Shown: in pieces, positions 23,858 to 32,532 of the stretch | Layout of the letters: every line of letters begins with the position of its first letter | Numbering within the stretch: position 1 is the first letter of the stretch | Program-made: the position numbers and the translations under genes | Assembly (NCBI GenBank): GCA_020848935.1 | Contig: JADLHF010000119.1 | Coordinates: 1-33,270, forward strand | Reading direction: 5' to 3' | Length of the DNA stretch: 33,270 bases | Source of the DNA: Acetobacteraceae bacterium | Lineage (GTDB): Bacteria; Pseudomonadota; Alphaproteobacteria; Acetobacterales; Acetobacteraceae | Notes under the pieces: generated by a model | Databases searched by the model: none | Seen by the model: the letters and a program-made list of their open reading frames with translations, nothing else | What the model was told of the DNA's origin: nothing

Positions 23858-25137
23858 CGCGCCTGCGCGGCCAGGGCTGCCGCCATCCGTGCCACGGCCC
23901 CTGCCCAGTCGCCCGGCGAGGCCTGGCGGAACCGGCGCAGGGTCGGGTACCACGGGCTGTCCTCGCGTTCGCGCAACCAGCGCCAGCAGGAATCGTAGCG
24001 GTCCAGCAGCCAGACCGGCCGGCCCAGCGCGCCGGCCAAGTGCAGCGGCGCGGTGTCGGCGGAGATCACCAGGTCCAGCGCCTGCATCAGCGCGGCCGTC
24101 GCCGCGAAATCGCCGAGCGCGCCGGTCCAGTCGTGCAGCACCATGCCCGGCGGCGGGGCGGCGGCCTGCGCGGCGGCGGGGCCTTTCTGCAGCGACACGA
24201 AGGAGACGCCCGATACGGTGGCCAGCGGGGCGAGTGCCGCCAGGCCGAAGGAGCGGCGGCGATCGATGCGAAACGCCGGCTCGTTGTCCGGCCGAGGATC
24301 GCCCGCCCAGACCAGCCCGACCTTCAGCCCCGCCAGCCCGGCCAGCCGCGCCCGCCACGCCGCCACCGCCGCGGGATCGGGCGTGAAATACGGGATGGCG
24401 GCGGGAATGCTCGCCAGATCGGTGCCGAAGGCCCAGGGCAGGTGCAGCAGCGGCACGGCGAAATCGTGCGCCGGCACGGGATCGCCCACCGCCACCACCG
24501 CCGGCCGCCCCGGCAGGGTTTCCGCCAGCCGGCGCAGCGGCGGGTCCACCTCCACCACCACCTCGGCGCCGGCGGCCATCACCAGCGGCACGTAGCGCAG
24601 GAATTGCAGGGAATCCCCGTATCCCTGCTCGGCGAACAGCAGCACGCGCCGGCCGCGCCATGCCGCCGGGTCGGGTCGCTGCAACGGGTCGGCGGGCCGG
24701 CGATGGGCATCGGGCATCGACTGCCAGCGCCGGGCGTAATGCGGCCACGCCTCGGCCAGGTTGCCACAGGACAGCAACGCGGTGGCCAGGGCGGTATGGC
24801 GGCGGGGATCGGCCTGGTCCTCGGCCAGCCGGGCGCGCAGCGGGCCGATCGCCTCCGGCCCACGCTCCTGCCAGTGCACGACGGACAGGGCGCGGCCGAG
24901 CCAGTCATGCAGGGGATGGTCGCGCGGGGCCAGCGCCGCCGCCGGCTCCATCGCGTGCACCGCCTCCAGCGTCCGGCCCAGTTGCACCAGCGCGGCCCCC
25001 AGGCGCAGCGCCAGATCGGCATCGGTGGGGGCGCGCCGATGCAGCGCGGCTATGTCCGCCACCGCGTCGGCGTGGCGGCCCTGGGCCCAGAGCCGCGCCG
25101 CCTGCGCCATCACCGCCGCGCGGTCCGTGCCGCTCAT
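23854..25137 (-). CDS. TPR-glycosyltransferase-like protein B (array gene 5)
   Basis: Protein of 427 residues with about 160 residues of TPR-like sequence (GRHADAVADIAALHRRAPTD, GRTLEAVHAMEPAAALAPRD, GNLAEAWPHYARRWQSM) and a catalytic-like domain from about residue 165. Motifs are LLFAEQGYGDSLQFLRYVPL, LPWAFGTDLASIP, VGLVWAGDPRPD, DRRRSFGLAALAPL, SLQKG, HDWTGALGDFAATAA and ADTAPLHLAGALGRPVW, ending EDSPWYPTLRRFRQ. The metal or sugar-binding DT is preceded by A rather than V. The start ATG at 25135-25137 overlaps the stop of gene C as ATGA, and its own stop overlaps the start of gene A. It is closest in architecture to gene A. Cytoplasmic location is inferred from the lack of a signal peptide. 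Confidence 0.85.
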   Translation of the reverse strand: MSGTDRAAVMAQAARLWAQGRHADAVADIAALHRRAPTDADLALRLGAALVQLGRTLEAVHAMEPAAALAPRDHPLHDWLGRALSVVHWQERGPEAIGPLRARLAEDQADPRRHTALATALLSCGNLAEAWPHYARRWQSMPDAHRRPADPLQRPDPAAWRGRRVLLFAEQGYGDSLQFLRYVPLVMAAGAEVVVEVDPPLRRLAETLPGRPAVVAVGDPVPAHDFAVPLLHLPWAFGTDLASIPAAIPYFTPDPAAVAAWRARLAGLAGLKVGLVWAGDPRPDNEPAFRIDRRRSFGLAALAPLATVSGVSFVSLQKGPAAAQAAAPPPGMVLHDWTGALGDFAATAALMQALDLVISADTAPLHLAGALGRPVWLLDRYDSCWRWLREREDSPWYPTLRRFRQASPGDWAGAVARMAAALAAQAR

Positions 25138-26495
25138 GCCGCCACCCCCCTCAGCGCATCCGCCACCCTGGCCACTACGCCCGGCCACGCGCCGGGGGCC
25201 TCCTGGCGGAACTGGCGCAGCGTCGGGTACCAGGGGCTGTCGTCGCGCTCGCACAGCCAGCGCCAGCAACTGTCGTAGCGGTTCAGCAGCCAGGTGGGAA
25301 CGCCGAGCGCGCCGGCCAGGTGCACCGGCGCGGTATCCACGGAGATCACCAGGTCCAGTGCCGCCACCAGCGCCGCGGTATCGTCGAAGTCGCCCAGCTC
25401 CGCCGTCCAGTCGTGCAGCACCATCCCGGCCGGCACCGGCTGGCGGGCCGCCGCCCCCTTTTGCAGCGACACCAGGCGCACGCCGGCCACCGCGCCCAGC
25501 GGCGCCAGGGCGGCCAGCGGCAGCGAGCGGCGGCGGTCGGTGGCCAGTGCCGCGGACTGCTCGGGTCGAGGTTCGCCGGCCCAGACCAGCCCGACGCGGA
25601 CTCCCGCCAGCCGCGCCCGCCAGCGCGCGACGGAAGCGGGATCGGCGTGCAGGTATGGCGGCTGCGGCACATTGGACAGCGTGGTGCCGAAGGCCCAGGG
25701 CAGGTTGAACAGCGGCACCGCAACATCGTGCGGCGGCACCACGGCGCCGGCGGCGACCACCGCGGCAACCCCGGGCAGGCGCGCGGTCAGCCGTACCAGC
25801 GAGGCCTGCACCTCCAGCACCACCCGCGCGCCGGTGGCCACCGCCGGGGCGACGTAGCGCAGGCATTGCAGCGTGTCGCCCTGGCCCTGTTCGGCGTACA
25901 GCAGCACCGTCCGGCCGCGCCAGGATGCCGGGTCCGGCCGCAGCAGCGGCGTCGTTGGCACACGCAGGCGGCCGGGGGCGATGCCCTGCCAGCGCCAGGC
26001 GTGTTCCGCCCAGCCTTCCTCCCAGCGCCCCAGCGCCAGCAGTGCCTCGGCGCGCGCCATGTGCCACAGCCGCTCCCCCGGCCGCAGCGCCAGGGCGGCT
26101 TCAAGCGGTGCCAGCGCGGCATCCGGCCGGTGTTGCGCGAACAGCGCCATGCCCCACCAGGCCAGCGCCTCGGCATGGCCAGGGGCACGCGCCGCCACCA
26201 TGCGCAAGACCGCCTCGCCCTCGTCCAGCGCGCCGGTCTGCACCAGGGCGCGGCCCAGGGCGTAGCCCAGCGCGGCATCATCGGGATGGCATGCCGCCAG
26301 CCGCCGATACTGCGCCAGCGCGTCGCGATGCCGCCCGGCCGCCCACAGGCAGGCGGCCAGCGCCAGCCGGGCGGCGTCGTGCCGCGGCTGTGCCGCCACC
26401 ACCTGGCCCAGTGCCGCGGCCATCGCCGTGGCGTCGGCCCCGCCCTGGCGCAGCCCGCCCAGCAACGCGCCGGCCGCGTCATGCAGGCCGGTCAC
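25134..26495 (-). CDS. TPR-glycosyltransferase-like protein C (array gene 4)
   Basis: Protein of 453 residues, translated from a GTG at 26493-26495 that overlaps the stop of gene D as GTGA; the longer frame to 26627 is noise from the opposite register. The TPR region (about 1-190) includes GRHRDALAQYRRLAACHPDD, GALDEGEAVLRMVAARAPGH and HRPDAALAPLEAALALRPGE, then EEGWAEHAWRWQG. The domain from about residue 197 has LLYAEQGQGDTLQCLRY, LPWAFGTTL, VGLVWAGEP, DRRRSLPLAALAPL, SLQKG, HDWTAELGDFDDTAA and VDTAPVHLAGALGVPTW, ending DDSPWYPTLRQFRQ. Function as in the other array members is inferred, not shown. It ends in ATGA overlap with gene B. Confidence 0.85.
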   Translation of the reverse strand: MTGLHDAAGALLGGLRQGGADATAMAAALGQVVAAQPRHDAARLALAACLWAAGRHRDALAQYRRLAACHPDDAALGYALGRALVQTGALDEGEAVLRMVAARAPGHAEALAWWGMALFAQHRPDAALAPLEAALALRPGERLWHMARAEALLALGRWEEGWAEHAWRWQGIAPGRLRVPTTPLLRPDPASWRGRTVLLYAEQGQGDTLQCLRYVAPAVATGARVVLEVQASLVRLTARLPGVAAVVAAGAVVPPHDVAVPLFNLPWAFGTTLSNVPQPPYLHADPASVARWRARLAGVRVGLVWAGEPRPEQSAALATDRRRSLPLAALAPLGAVAGVRLVSLQKGAAARQPVPAGMVLHDWTAELGDFDDTAALVAALDLVISVDTAPVHLAGALGVPTWLLNRYDSCWRWLCERDDSPWYPTLRQFRQEAPGAWPGVVARVADALRGVAA

Positions 26496-27967
26496 CGTGC
26501 TTCGCCGGCGGCCAGCGCCGCCGCCACGCGGTCCACCACGCCGGCCCAGTCGCCCGGCGCATCTTGGCGGAACTGGCGCAGGGTGGGGTACCACGGGCTG
26601 TCGTCGCGCCCGCGCAGCCAGCGCCAATCGGCATCGAAGCGGTTCAGCAGCCAGACCGGCCGGCCCAGCGCGCCGGCCAGATGCACGACCGAGGTATCGA
26701 CCGTCACCACCAGGTCGAGTGCCGCCATCAGCGCGGCGGTGTCGGCGAAATCGTCCAGCTCCGCGGTCCAGTCGTGCAGCACCATCCCCGCCGGCGGACG
26801 CTGCGCCGCGCCGGGGCCTTTCTGCAGGGAGACCAGCGTCACCCCCGGCATCGCCGCCAGCTTCGCCAGGGCGGCCAGCGGCAGCGAGCGACGGGCATCC
26901 ATCGCCCGGTCGGCCAGCCCGCGCCGGGGCTCGCCGGCCCAGGCCACCCCCACCCGCATCCCCCGCAACCCGGCCAGCCGCGCCCGCCAGCGCGCCACCG
27001 CCGCCGGATCGGCCGCCACATAGGGCACCTCGGCGGGGATGCTGGCCAGGGTGGTGGCGAACAGCGCCGGCAGCGAGGCCAGCGGCAGCGTCATGTCCGC
27101 CTCCGGCGCCGGGCGGGTGCTGGCGATGCAGTGCGCCGCCCCGGCGACGCCGGCCAGCAGCCGCACCAGCGCCGGCTGGACATGCAGCGTCACCTCGGCC
27201 CCCCGCGCCGCAACCAGCGTGGCGTAGCGGGCGAAATGCAGCGTGTCGCCATGGCCCTGTTCGCCCGCCAGCACCACGCGCCGCCCGGCAAGGGATGCCG
27301 GTGACGGCAGGGCGGGGGCATCGCCGCGCCGCCGCTCGAAGCCGGCGAAGCCGCGCGCCAGCTCGCCGCGCGCCAGGTGCACCATGGCGGCGTCGCAGCG
27401 CGCCGCGACATGGCCGCCATCGCGCGCCAGCGCCTGTTCATAGGCCGCCAGCGCCTCGGCCAGCCGGTCCTGCTGGTGCAGCGCCAGGCCGAGCGTCACC
27501 CAGCGATCGGCGGATGCGGCGTCACCCGCCAGGGCACGGCGCGCCGCCATCTCGGCCGGCCCGGCCACCCCGGCGGCGACCAGCAATCCGGCAAGTTCGG
27601 CCAACTGGGCCGATGAAAGATCGTCGCGGCACGCCAGCAGCCCGGCCAGCAGTGCCGCGCCCTCGCCAAACCGCCCCTCGGCGAAGTGCAGCCGGGCCAG
27701 GTTGCGCACCGCCTGCTCGTCGCCCGGATGCGCCGCCACCAGCGCCGCCAGCAGCGCCTCGCCCTCCGCCCGCCGCCCGCCTTCCAGCAGGGACAGCGCG
27801 TGGGCGTGGCGGGTTTCGCGGTGGGTGCGGGCGATGTCGGCGCGCGCCGGCGCCAGCCGTGCGGCCTGTTGCAATGCAACGAGCGCCTCGGCCAGGCGGC
27901 CCTCGGCGCGCAGGGCGAGGCCCAGGTCGCGGGCCTGCTCGGCCAGCGCCTCGGCCGCCGCGCTCAC
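26492..27967 (-). CDS. TPR-glycosyltransferase-like protein D (array gene 3)
   Basis: Protein of 491 residues starting at a GTG (27965-27967) that overlaps the stop of gene E. About 225 residues of TPR-like repeats (GRLAEALVALQQAARLAPAR, GRRAEGEALLAALVAAHPGD, DRLAEALAAYEQALARDGGH) precede the domain from about residue 231: VLAGEQGHGDTLHFARYATL, VGVAWAGEP, SLQKGPGAAQ, HDWTAELDDFADTAA, VDTSVVHLAGALGRPVW and DDSPWYPTLRQFRQ. It departs from its neighbours at LASLPALFATTL (the others have LPWAFGTTL) and at DARRSLPL, and it has no EGWAEYAWRW linker, reading ARGFAGFERR instead. This suggests separate specificity within the array. Overlaps gene C by 4 bp. Confidence 0.85.
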   Translation of the reverse strand: MSAAAEALAEQARDLGLALRAEGRLAEALVALQQAARLAPARADIARTHRETRHAHALSLLEGGRRAEGEALLAALVAAHPGDEQAVRNLARLHFAEGRFGEGAALLAGLLACRDDLSSAQLAELAGLLVAAGVAGPAEMAARRALAGDAASADRWVTLGLALHQQDRLAEALAAYEQALARDGGHVAARCDAAMVHLARGELARGFAGFERRRGDAPALPSPASLAGRRVVLAGEQGHGDTLHFARYATLVAARGAEVTLHVQPALVRLLAGVAGAAHCIASTRPAPEADMTLPLASLPALFATTLASIPAEVPYVAADPAAVARWRARLAGLRGMRVGVAWAGEPRRGLADRAMDARRSLPLAALAKLAAMPGVTLVSLQKGPGAAQRPPAGMVLHDWTAELDDFADTAALMAALDLVVTVDTSVVHLAGALGRPVWLLNRFDADWRWLRGRDDSPWYPTLRQFRQDAPGDWAGVVDRVAAALAAGEAR

Positions 27968-30324
27968 CCCGCGCGCTCACGCAGGGCGAGGGCCAGCCGC
28001 GCGATCACCTCGTCCCAGTCGCCCGGCCGCGCCTGCCGGAACTGGCGCATGGTGGGGTACCACGGGCTGTCGTCGCGCCCGGACAGCCAGCGGAAATCGG
28101 TGTCGAAGCGGTTCAGCAGCCACACCGGCCGGCCCAGCGCGCCGGCCAGATGGGCGGGCGCGGTATCGACGGAGATCACCAGGTCGAGCGCGGTCATCAG
28201 GGCGGCGGTGGCGGCGAAATCCTCCAGCTCGTCGGTCCAGTCATGCAGCACCATGCCGGCGGGCGGCTCGGCGGCCTGCGCGGCGGGCGCGCCCTTCTGC
28301 AACGAGACCCACACCACCCCGGGCACGCGGGCCAGCGGCGCCAGCGCGGCCAGCGTCACCGAGCGGCGGCGGTCCATCGCCGACTGGCTCGGCGAATGCG
28401 GCCGCGGCTCGCCCGACCACACCAGCCCCACCTTCAGCCCCGGCAGGCCCTGCATCCGCCGGCGGAACGCCGCCGCCCGCGTCAGCTCCGGCCGCAGATA
28501 GGGCACGGTGGCCGGAATCGTCTCCAGCGTGGTGCCGAACGCCCAGGGCAGGTGCAGCAGCGGCACGGCGATGTCGTGCGGCGGCAGCTCGTCGCCGCGG
28601 GCGAACACGCCGGCGAGGTCGGGGATGCCGGCGGCGAGGGTTTTCAGGCCGCGATGCACTTCCAGCACGACGCGGGCGCCGCGTGCCGCCACCAGCCTTG
28701 CGTAGCGCAGGAACTGGATGGAATCGCCCTGCGCCTGTTCGGAATACAGCAGCACCGTGCGCCCCGGCCATTGCGCCGGATCGGGCCGGGACAGCGGTTC
28801 GGCCGGCATGCGGTTGGCATCGGCATTGTCGCGCCGGCGCCAGCGCCAGGCGTATTCTGCCCAGCCCTCGTCGTAGCGCCCGGTCACCAGCAGCGCCATC
28901 GCCCGGCCGAAATGCGCGTCCGCGTCATCGGGCCGCAACGCCAGCACCCGGTCCCATTCCGCCAGTGCGGCGTCGTGCTGCTGCAACCCGGCCAGCGCCA
29001 GCGCCCGGATGGCGCGCGCCGGGGCGATCGGCTGCGCCGGGTCCAGTGCCAGCGCGCGGTCCACCAGGTCGATCGCCGTCGCGTCGGGGCCCTGGGTCAG
29101 CAGCGCGTCGGCCAGCCCGAGCAGGGCACCGGGCAGGTCGGGCTGCAACCCCAGCGCGGTGCGGAAGCTGCGCATCGCCGCGGCGGGCTCGCCGACCTGG
29201 CGCAGTGCCTCGCCCAGCCGCAGATGCAGGGCGGCATCTTCCGGCGCCAGCTTCAGCGCCGCGCGCAGCATCGCCACCCCCTCGGCGGGATCGGCCTCGT
29301 CCAGCAGCAGCCGCGCCAGCTCGGCGGCGGCGTCCTTCTGGCCCGGTTGCAGCGCCAGGCTGCGCCGCAGGGCGGCCACCGCGGCATCGCGCGACAGCCG
29401 GTCCCAGTCTTCCGCCACCGCGCCCGGCGGCGGTGCGGTGCGGGCGGCCAGCAGCGCGCGGGCCAGCGCCATCGGCCAGACCGCGTCCTGCGGCGCGCTG
29501 GCCAGGCCCTGCAACGGGCGATGCAGCCGGCCGACCACCGCGTCGCGCGCGGCGGGGTCGTCGGCGCGATCGGGCTCGCCCAGCGCCGCGGCGGTCTCGG
29601 CGTCCTGCGGCGCCAGCACCACGGTGCGGCGGAACCAGGCGCGCGCCGCCTCGTGGCCACCGACAGCGGCCAGCAGCCGGCCGATATCGCGTGCCGCCAC
29701 GGCGGAGTCCGGCGCCAGCAGCGCGCGGGTCAGCAGCGCCAGCAGCGTCTCGGCCAGCCGGTCGCGCCCGGCCAGCATGGCGGCGATGCGCACGCGCGCG
29801 GGGTGGGGGCCGCGCCCGGCGATGGCGCGGATGCGGGCACTGATCGCCGCCTCGGGGCGGTCGCGTTCCCACAGCAGCTGGGCCAGCCGCTCATCCACCT
29901 CGCGCAGCTGGGCATGGTCGGCCGGGCGCGCCGCCTCGCCCAATGCCCGCTGCGCCGCAAGTGCCTCCGCGGCCTCTTCCCGCGCAGCGAGCGCCTCATC
30001 CAGACGGCCGGCCGCGACGCGGGCCAGCGCCAGGTTCATCGGCAGGCGGGCATCGGGCCGGGCCATGCGGCTGCGCGCCAGTTCGGCGCACCGCTCCAGC
30101 GCCGCCACCGCGCGGTCCGGCGCGCCGGTGGCCAGCGCCAGGGCGGCGTCCAGCTCCCAGAACGCCGGCAGGCGCGCGGCACCGGGCCGGGCCTGTTCCA
30201 GCAAGCCGGCCGCCTCGTCATTGCGGCCGGCGGCATGGGCGCGCGCCGCCTCGGCCACCAGGGCCGCCGCAGCAGTGGTATCGTTGGGCGACTCCAGTCG
30301 TGGGGGCACCACCGCGGCGCTCAC
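27964..30324 (-). CDS. TPR-glycosyltransferase-like protein E (array gene 2)
   Basis: Largest array member, 786 residues, from a GTG at 30322-30324 in GTGA overlap with gene F's stop. The reading frame extends further upstream (to 30474) but that stretch is out-of-register sequence of gene F. Residues about 1-515 are helical repeats, several recognisable as TPRs (GRLDEALAAREEAAEAL, ADPAEGVAMLRAALKLAPED, GEPAAAMRSFRTALGLQPDL, HDAALAEWDRVLALRPDD), followed by EGWAEYAWRWRR. The domain from about residue 524 has LLYSEQAQGDSIQFLRY, LPWAFGTTL, VGLVWSGEP, DRRRSVTLAALAPL, SLQKG, HDWTDELEDFAATAA, VDTAPAHLAGALGRPVW and DDSPWYPTMRQFRQ. It may be the scaffold or acceptor-recruiting member; this is inference from size only. 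Confidence 0.85.
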   Translation of the reverse strand: MSAAVVPPRLESPNDTTAAAALVAEAARAHAAGRNDEAAGLLEQARPGAARLPAFWELDAALALATGAPDRAVAALERCAELARSRMARPDARLPMNLALARVAAGRLDEALAAREEAAEALAAQRALGEAARPADHAQLREVDERLAQLLWERDRPEAAISARIRAIAGRGPHPARVRIAAMLAGRDRLAETLLALLTRALLAPDSAVAARDIGRLLAAVGGHEAARAWFRRTVVLAPQDAETAAALGEPDRADDPAARDAVVGRLHRPLQGLASAPQDAVWPMALARALLAARTAPPPGAVAEDWDRLSRDAAVAALRRSLALQPGQKDAAAELARLLLDEADPAEGVAMLRAALKLAPEDAALHLRLGEALRQVGEPAAAMRSFRTALGLQPDLPGALLGLADALLTQGPDATAIDLVDRALALDPAQPIAPARAIRALALAGLQQHDAALAEWDRVLALRPDDADAHFGRAMALLVTGRYDEGWAEYAWRWRRRDNADANRMPAEPLSRPDPAQWPGRTVLLYSEQAQGDSIQFLRYARLVAARGARVVLEVHRGLKTLAAGIPDLAGVFARGDELPPHDIAVPLLHLPWAFGTTLETIPATVPYLRPELTRAAAFRRRMQGLPGLKVGLVWSGEPRPHSPSQSAMDRRRSVTLAALAPLARVPGVVWVSLQKGAPAAQAAEPPAGMVLHDWTDELEDFAATAALMTALDLVISVDTAPAHLAGALGRPVWLLNRFDTDFRWLSGRDDSPWYPTMRQFRQARPGDWDEVIARLALALRERAG

Positions 30325-32429
30325 CGCGGATGCAGCGCCGCCTGCACGGCATCCAGCACCGGCTGCCAGTCGCCCAGCGCCGCCTGGCGGAACAGCGAGG
30401 CGGAGGGGTACCAAGGGCTGTCGGCGCGCCCGTGCAGCCAGCGCCAGTCGGCGGCATAGGGCAGCAGGATCCACACCGGCCGGCCCAGCGCGCCGGCCAG
30501 ATGCGCCACCGCGGAATCGACCGTGATCACCAGGTCCAGCTGCTCGATCACCGCCGCGGTATCGGCGAAGTCACCCAGCGCGCGGCGCCAGTCCCGCACC
30601 CCCGGCGCCGCGGCCACCACCGCGTCATCGCCGTCGCGGATGTCCGTCTGCACCAGGTGCACCTCCAGCGCGGGGTCGGCCAGCAGCGGGCGGAACATCG
30701 CCAGCTTGATGGAACGGAACTGGTCGGCGCTGAAGCCGGGATTGCCGGACCAGCACAGCCCCACCCGCCGCCGCCCCGCCACCGCCGGCCCCAGCCGCGC
30801 GGACCAGTCGGCCCGCCGCTGCGCCGGCACCGCCAGGTAGGGCACCGCGGCGGGGATGCTGTCGATCGTGGTGGCGAACACCAGCGGCAGGCTCATCATC
30901 GGGCAGGTGGCATCCACCTGCGGCGCGGCCGCCCCCTGGGCCGAGACCGCCTCGATTCCCGCCATGCCGGCCAGCAGCGGCACCAGCGGGGCCTGGACCT
31001 CCAGCAGCACGCGCGCGCCGCGCTCGGCCAACAGGCGCGCGTAGCGCACGAAATGCAGCGTGTCGCCGATGCCCTGCTCGGCCGCCAGCAGCACCCGCCG
31101 CCCGTCCACCGATGCCTGGGAGAGCGGCGCCAGGCGCGCGCCCTCGGGGCGGAAGGCGGCAAGCTGCGGCAGGTCGAAGCGCGCCTCCAGCCCGGCCATC
31201 CCGTCGGCGAAGTTGCCGTCGGCCAGCTGCATCATCGCCAGCGTGGTACGCGCCGCCGCATCGTTCGGCGCCACGGCCAGCACCGCGCCGAAGGCGGCAC
31301 GCGCCTCGGCGGTGCGGCCCTGGATATAGCGGATCGCCGCGATGCTGCCGGTCGCGTCCAGCGCCCCCGGCGCGATCGCCAGCGCCTGCTCGCAGGCCGC
31401 CACCGCCTCGTCCAGCCGCCCGGCGCGGGCCAGCACGCGGGCCAGCCGCACCAGCGGCGCCGCGGCACCGGGCTGGCGGCCGGCCATCGCCCGCTCCACC
31501 TCGATCAGCTCGCCCAGGCTGCCCGGACCACCCAACATGCCCACCAGCGCGGTATGGGCCAGGGTCGGGTTGGCCAGCGTCTCCAGCGCGCGCCGCAGGC
31601 TGGCCACCGCACCGGCGGTGTCGCCCTGGTCGGCGAGGATCTGGCCGATGGCGAAATGCGCCTGGCCGCGCTGCGGGTCTTCGGCCACCGCCTGGCGCAG
31701 GTTGGCCAACGCCTCGTCCACCCGGCCGCGCTCCAGCAGGAACAGGCCCAGGTTGGTGCGCGCCTCCGGGTAGTTCTGGCGCAGCAGCAGCGCCACGCGC
31801 AGGCTGCCGATCGCCTCGTCCGGCTTGCCCAGCATGCGCAGCGCCACGGCCAGGTGCATGTGGATCTCGGGATTGGCCGGCGCCAGCCCCAGCGCCTGGC
31901 GCAGGCTGGCCTCCGCCTCCTGATAGCGCTGCTGGAACAGCCGCGCGCCACCCAGCCCGGCATGAACCAGCGGGTCGTCGGGCGTCAGCCGCACCGCCTT
32001 GAGGAAGGTCTCGGCCGCCGCGGCGGCATCGCCCTGGGCCATCAGCGCGAAGCCCAGGTTGCGCAACGCCTCGGGGTCGTCCGGCCGCGAATCGACCGTC
32101 CTGCGCAACAGCGTCAGCGCCTCGCCGGGGCGGCGCATCAGCCGCAGCATGGTGGCCAGGTTGCCGGCAGCAACGCTGAATTCCGGCGCCTGCGCCAGCG
32201 CCCGGCCCACCAGCGACGCCCCGGCCTCGGAATCGCCCTGGGCGAAGCGCACCAGCCCCAGCAGGTGCAGCGCATTGGCATTGTCGGGATGTCCCGCCAG
32301 CACCGTCTCCAGCCCGGCGCGCGCCTCCGCCAGCCTGCCGCCCTCGTGATGCGCGATGCAGGCGCGCAACGCCTCCTCGACCGCGGGGTCCTCGGCCGGC
32401 GGGGCGTCCTGGGCGGGGGTATCGGACAT
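30321..32429 (-). CDS. TPR-glycosyltransferase-like protein F (array gene 1)
   Basis: First gene of the array, 702 residues. GGAG lies 7 bases before the ATG at 32427-32429; an in-frame ATG at 32465 is less likely. Residues about 15-440 are regular 34-residue TPRs with the usual pattern (GRLAEARAGLETVLAGHPDN, GRVDEALANLRQAVAEDPQR, GRLDEAVAACEQALAIAPGA). The domain from about residue 446 has LLAAEQGIGDTLHFVRY, VGLCWSGNPG, VDSAVAHLAGALGRPVW and ADSPWYPSASLFRQ. It differs from all other members: it has DQFRSIKLAMFRPL in place of DRRRS, and HLVQTDIRDGDD in place of SLQKG, so a possible catalytic lysine is absent. It could be a regulatory or differently specific member. An uncertain -10-like element (tatagc) lies at 32473-32478. 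Confidence 0.87.
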   Translation of the reverse strand: MSDTPAQDAPPAEDPAVEEALRACIAHHEGGRLAEARAGLETVLAGHPDNANALHLLGLVRFAQGDSEAGASLVGRALAQAPEFSVAAGNLATMLRLMRRPGEALTLLRRTVDSRPDDPEALRNLGFALMAQGDAAAAAETFLKAVRLTPDDPLVHAGLGGARLFQQRYQEAEASLRQALGLAPANPEIHMHLAVALRMLGKPDEAIGSLRVALLLRQNYPEARTNLGLFLLERGRVDEALANLRQAVAEDPQRGQAHFAIGQILADQGDTAGAVASLRRALETLANPTLAHTALVGMLGGPGSLGELIEVERAMAGRQPGAAAPLVRLARVLARAGRLDEAVAACEQALAIAPGALDATGSIAAIRYIQGRTAEARAAFGAVLAVAPNDAAARTTLAMMQLADGNFADGMAGLEARFDLPQLAAFRPEGARLAPLSQASVDGRRVLLAAEQGIGDTLHFVRYARLLAERGARVLLEVQAPLVPLLAGMAGIEAVSAQGAAAPQVDATCPMMSLPLVFATTIDSIPAAVPYLAVPAQRRADWSARLGPAVAGRRRVGLCWSGNPGFSADQFRSIKLAMFRPLLADPALEVHLVQTDIRDGDDAVVAAAPGVRDWRRALGDFADTAAVIEQLDLVITVDSAVAHLAGALGRPVWILLPYAADWRWLHGRADSPWYPSASLFRQAALGDWQPVLDAVQAALHPR

Positions 32430-32532
32430 GGAATACTCCGGTTGGGCGTGGGCGATCGGCGCCATACTCGGCGCTATACCACGAAAGCGGGCACTCTCGG
32501 CGCCCGGCCTGGCGGGGCGGTCCGGGCCCGGC

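Noticed and set aside
26428..30459. Very long plus-strand ORF (1343 aa) opposite the TPR array
   Set aside because: Arg/Pro/Ala-rich low-complexity translation with no family pattern; it is the complement of well-supported TPR genes in GC-rich DNA.
30325..30474. Upstream extension of TPR gene E to 30474
   Set aside because: This stretch is gene F read in another frame; the GTG overlapping the F stop matches the pattern of the other joints.
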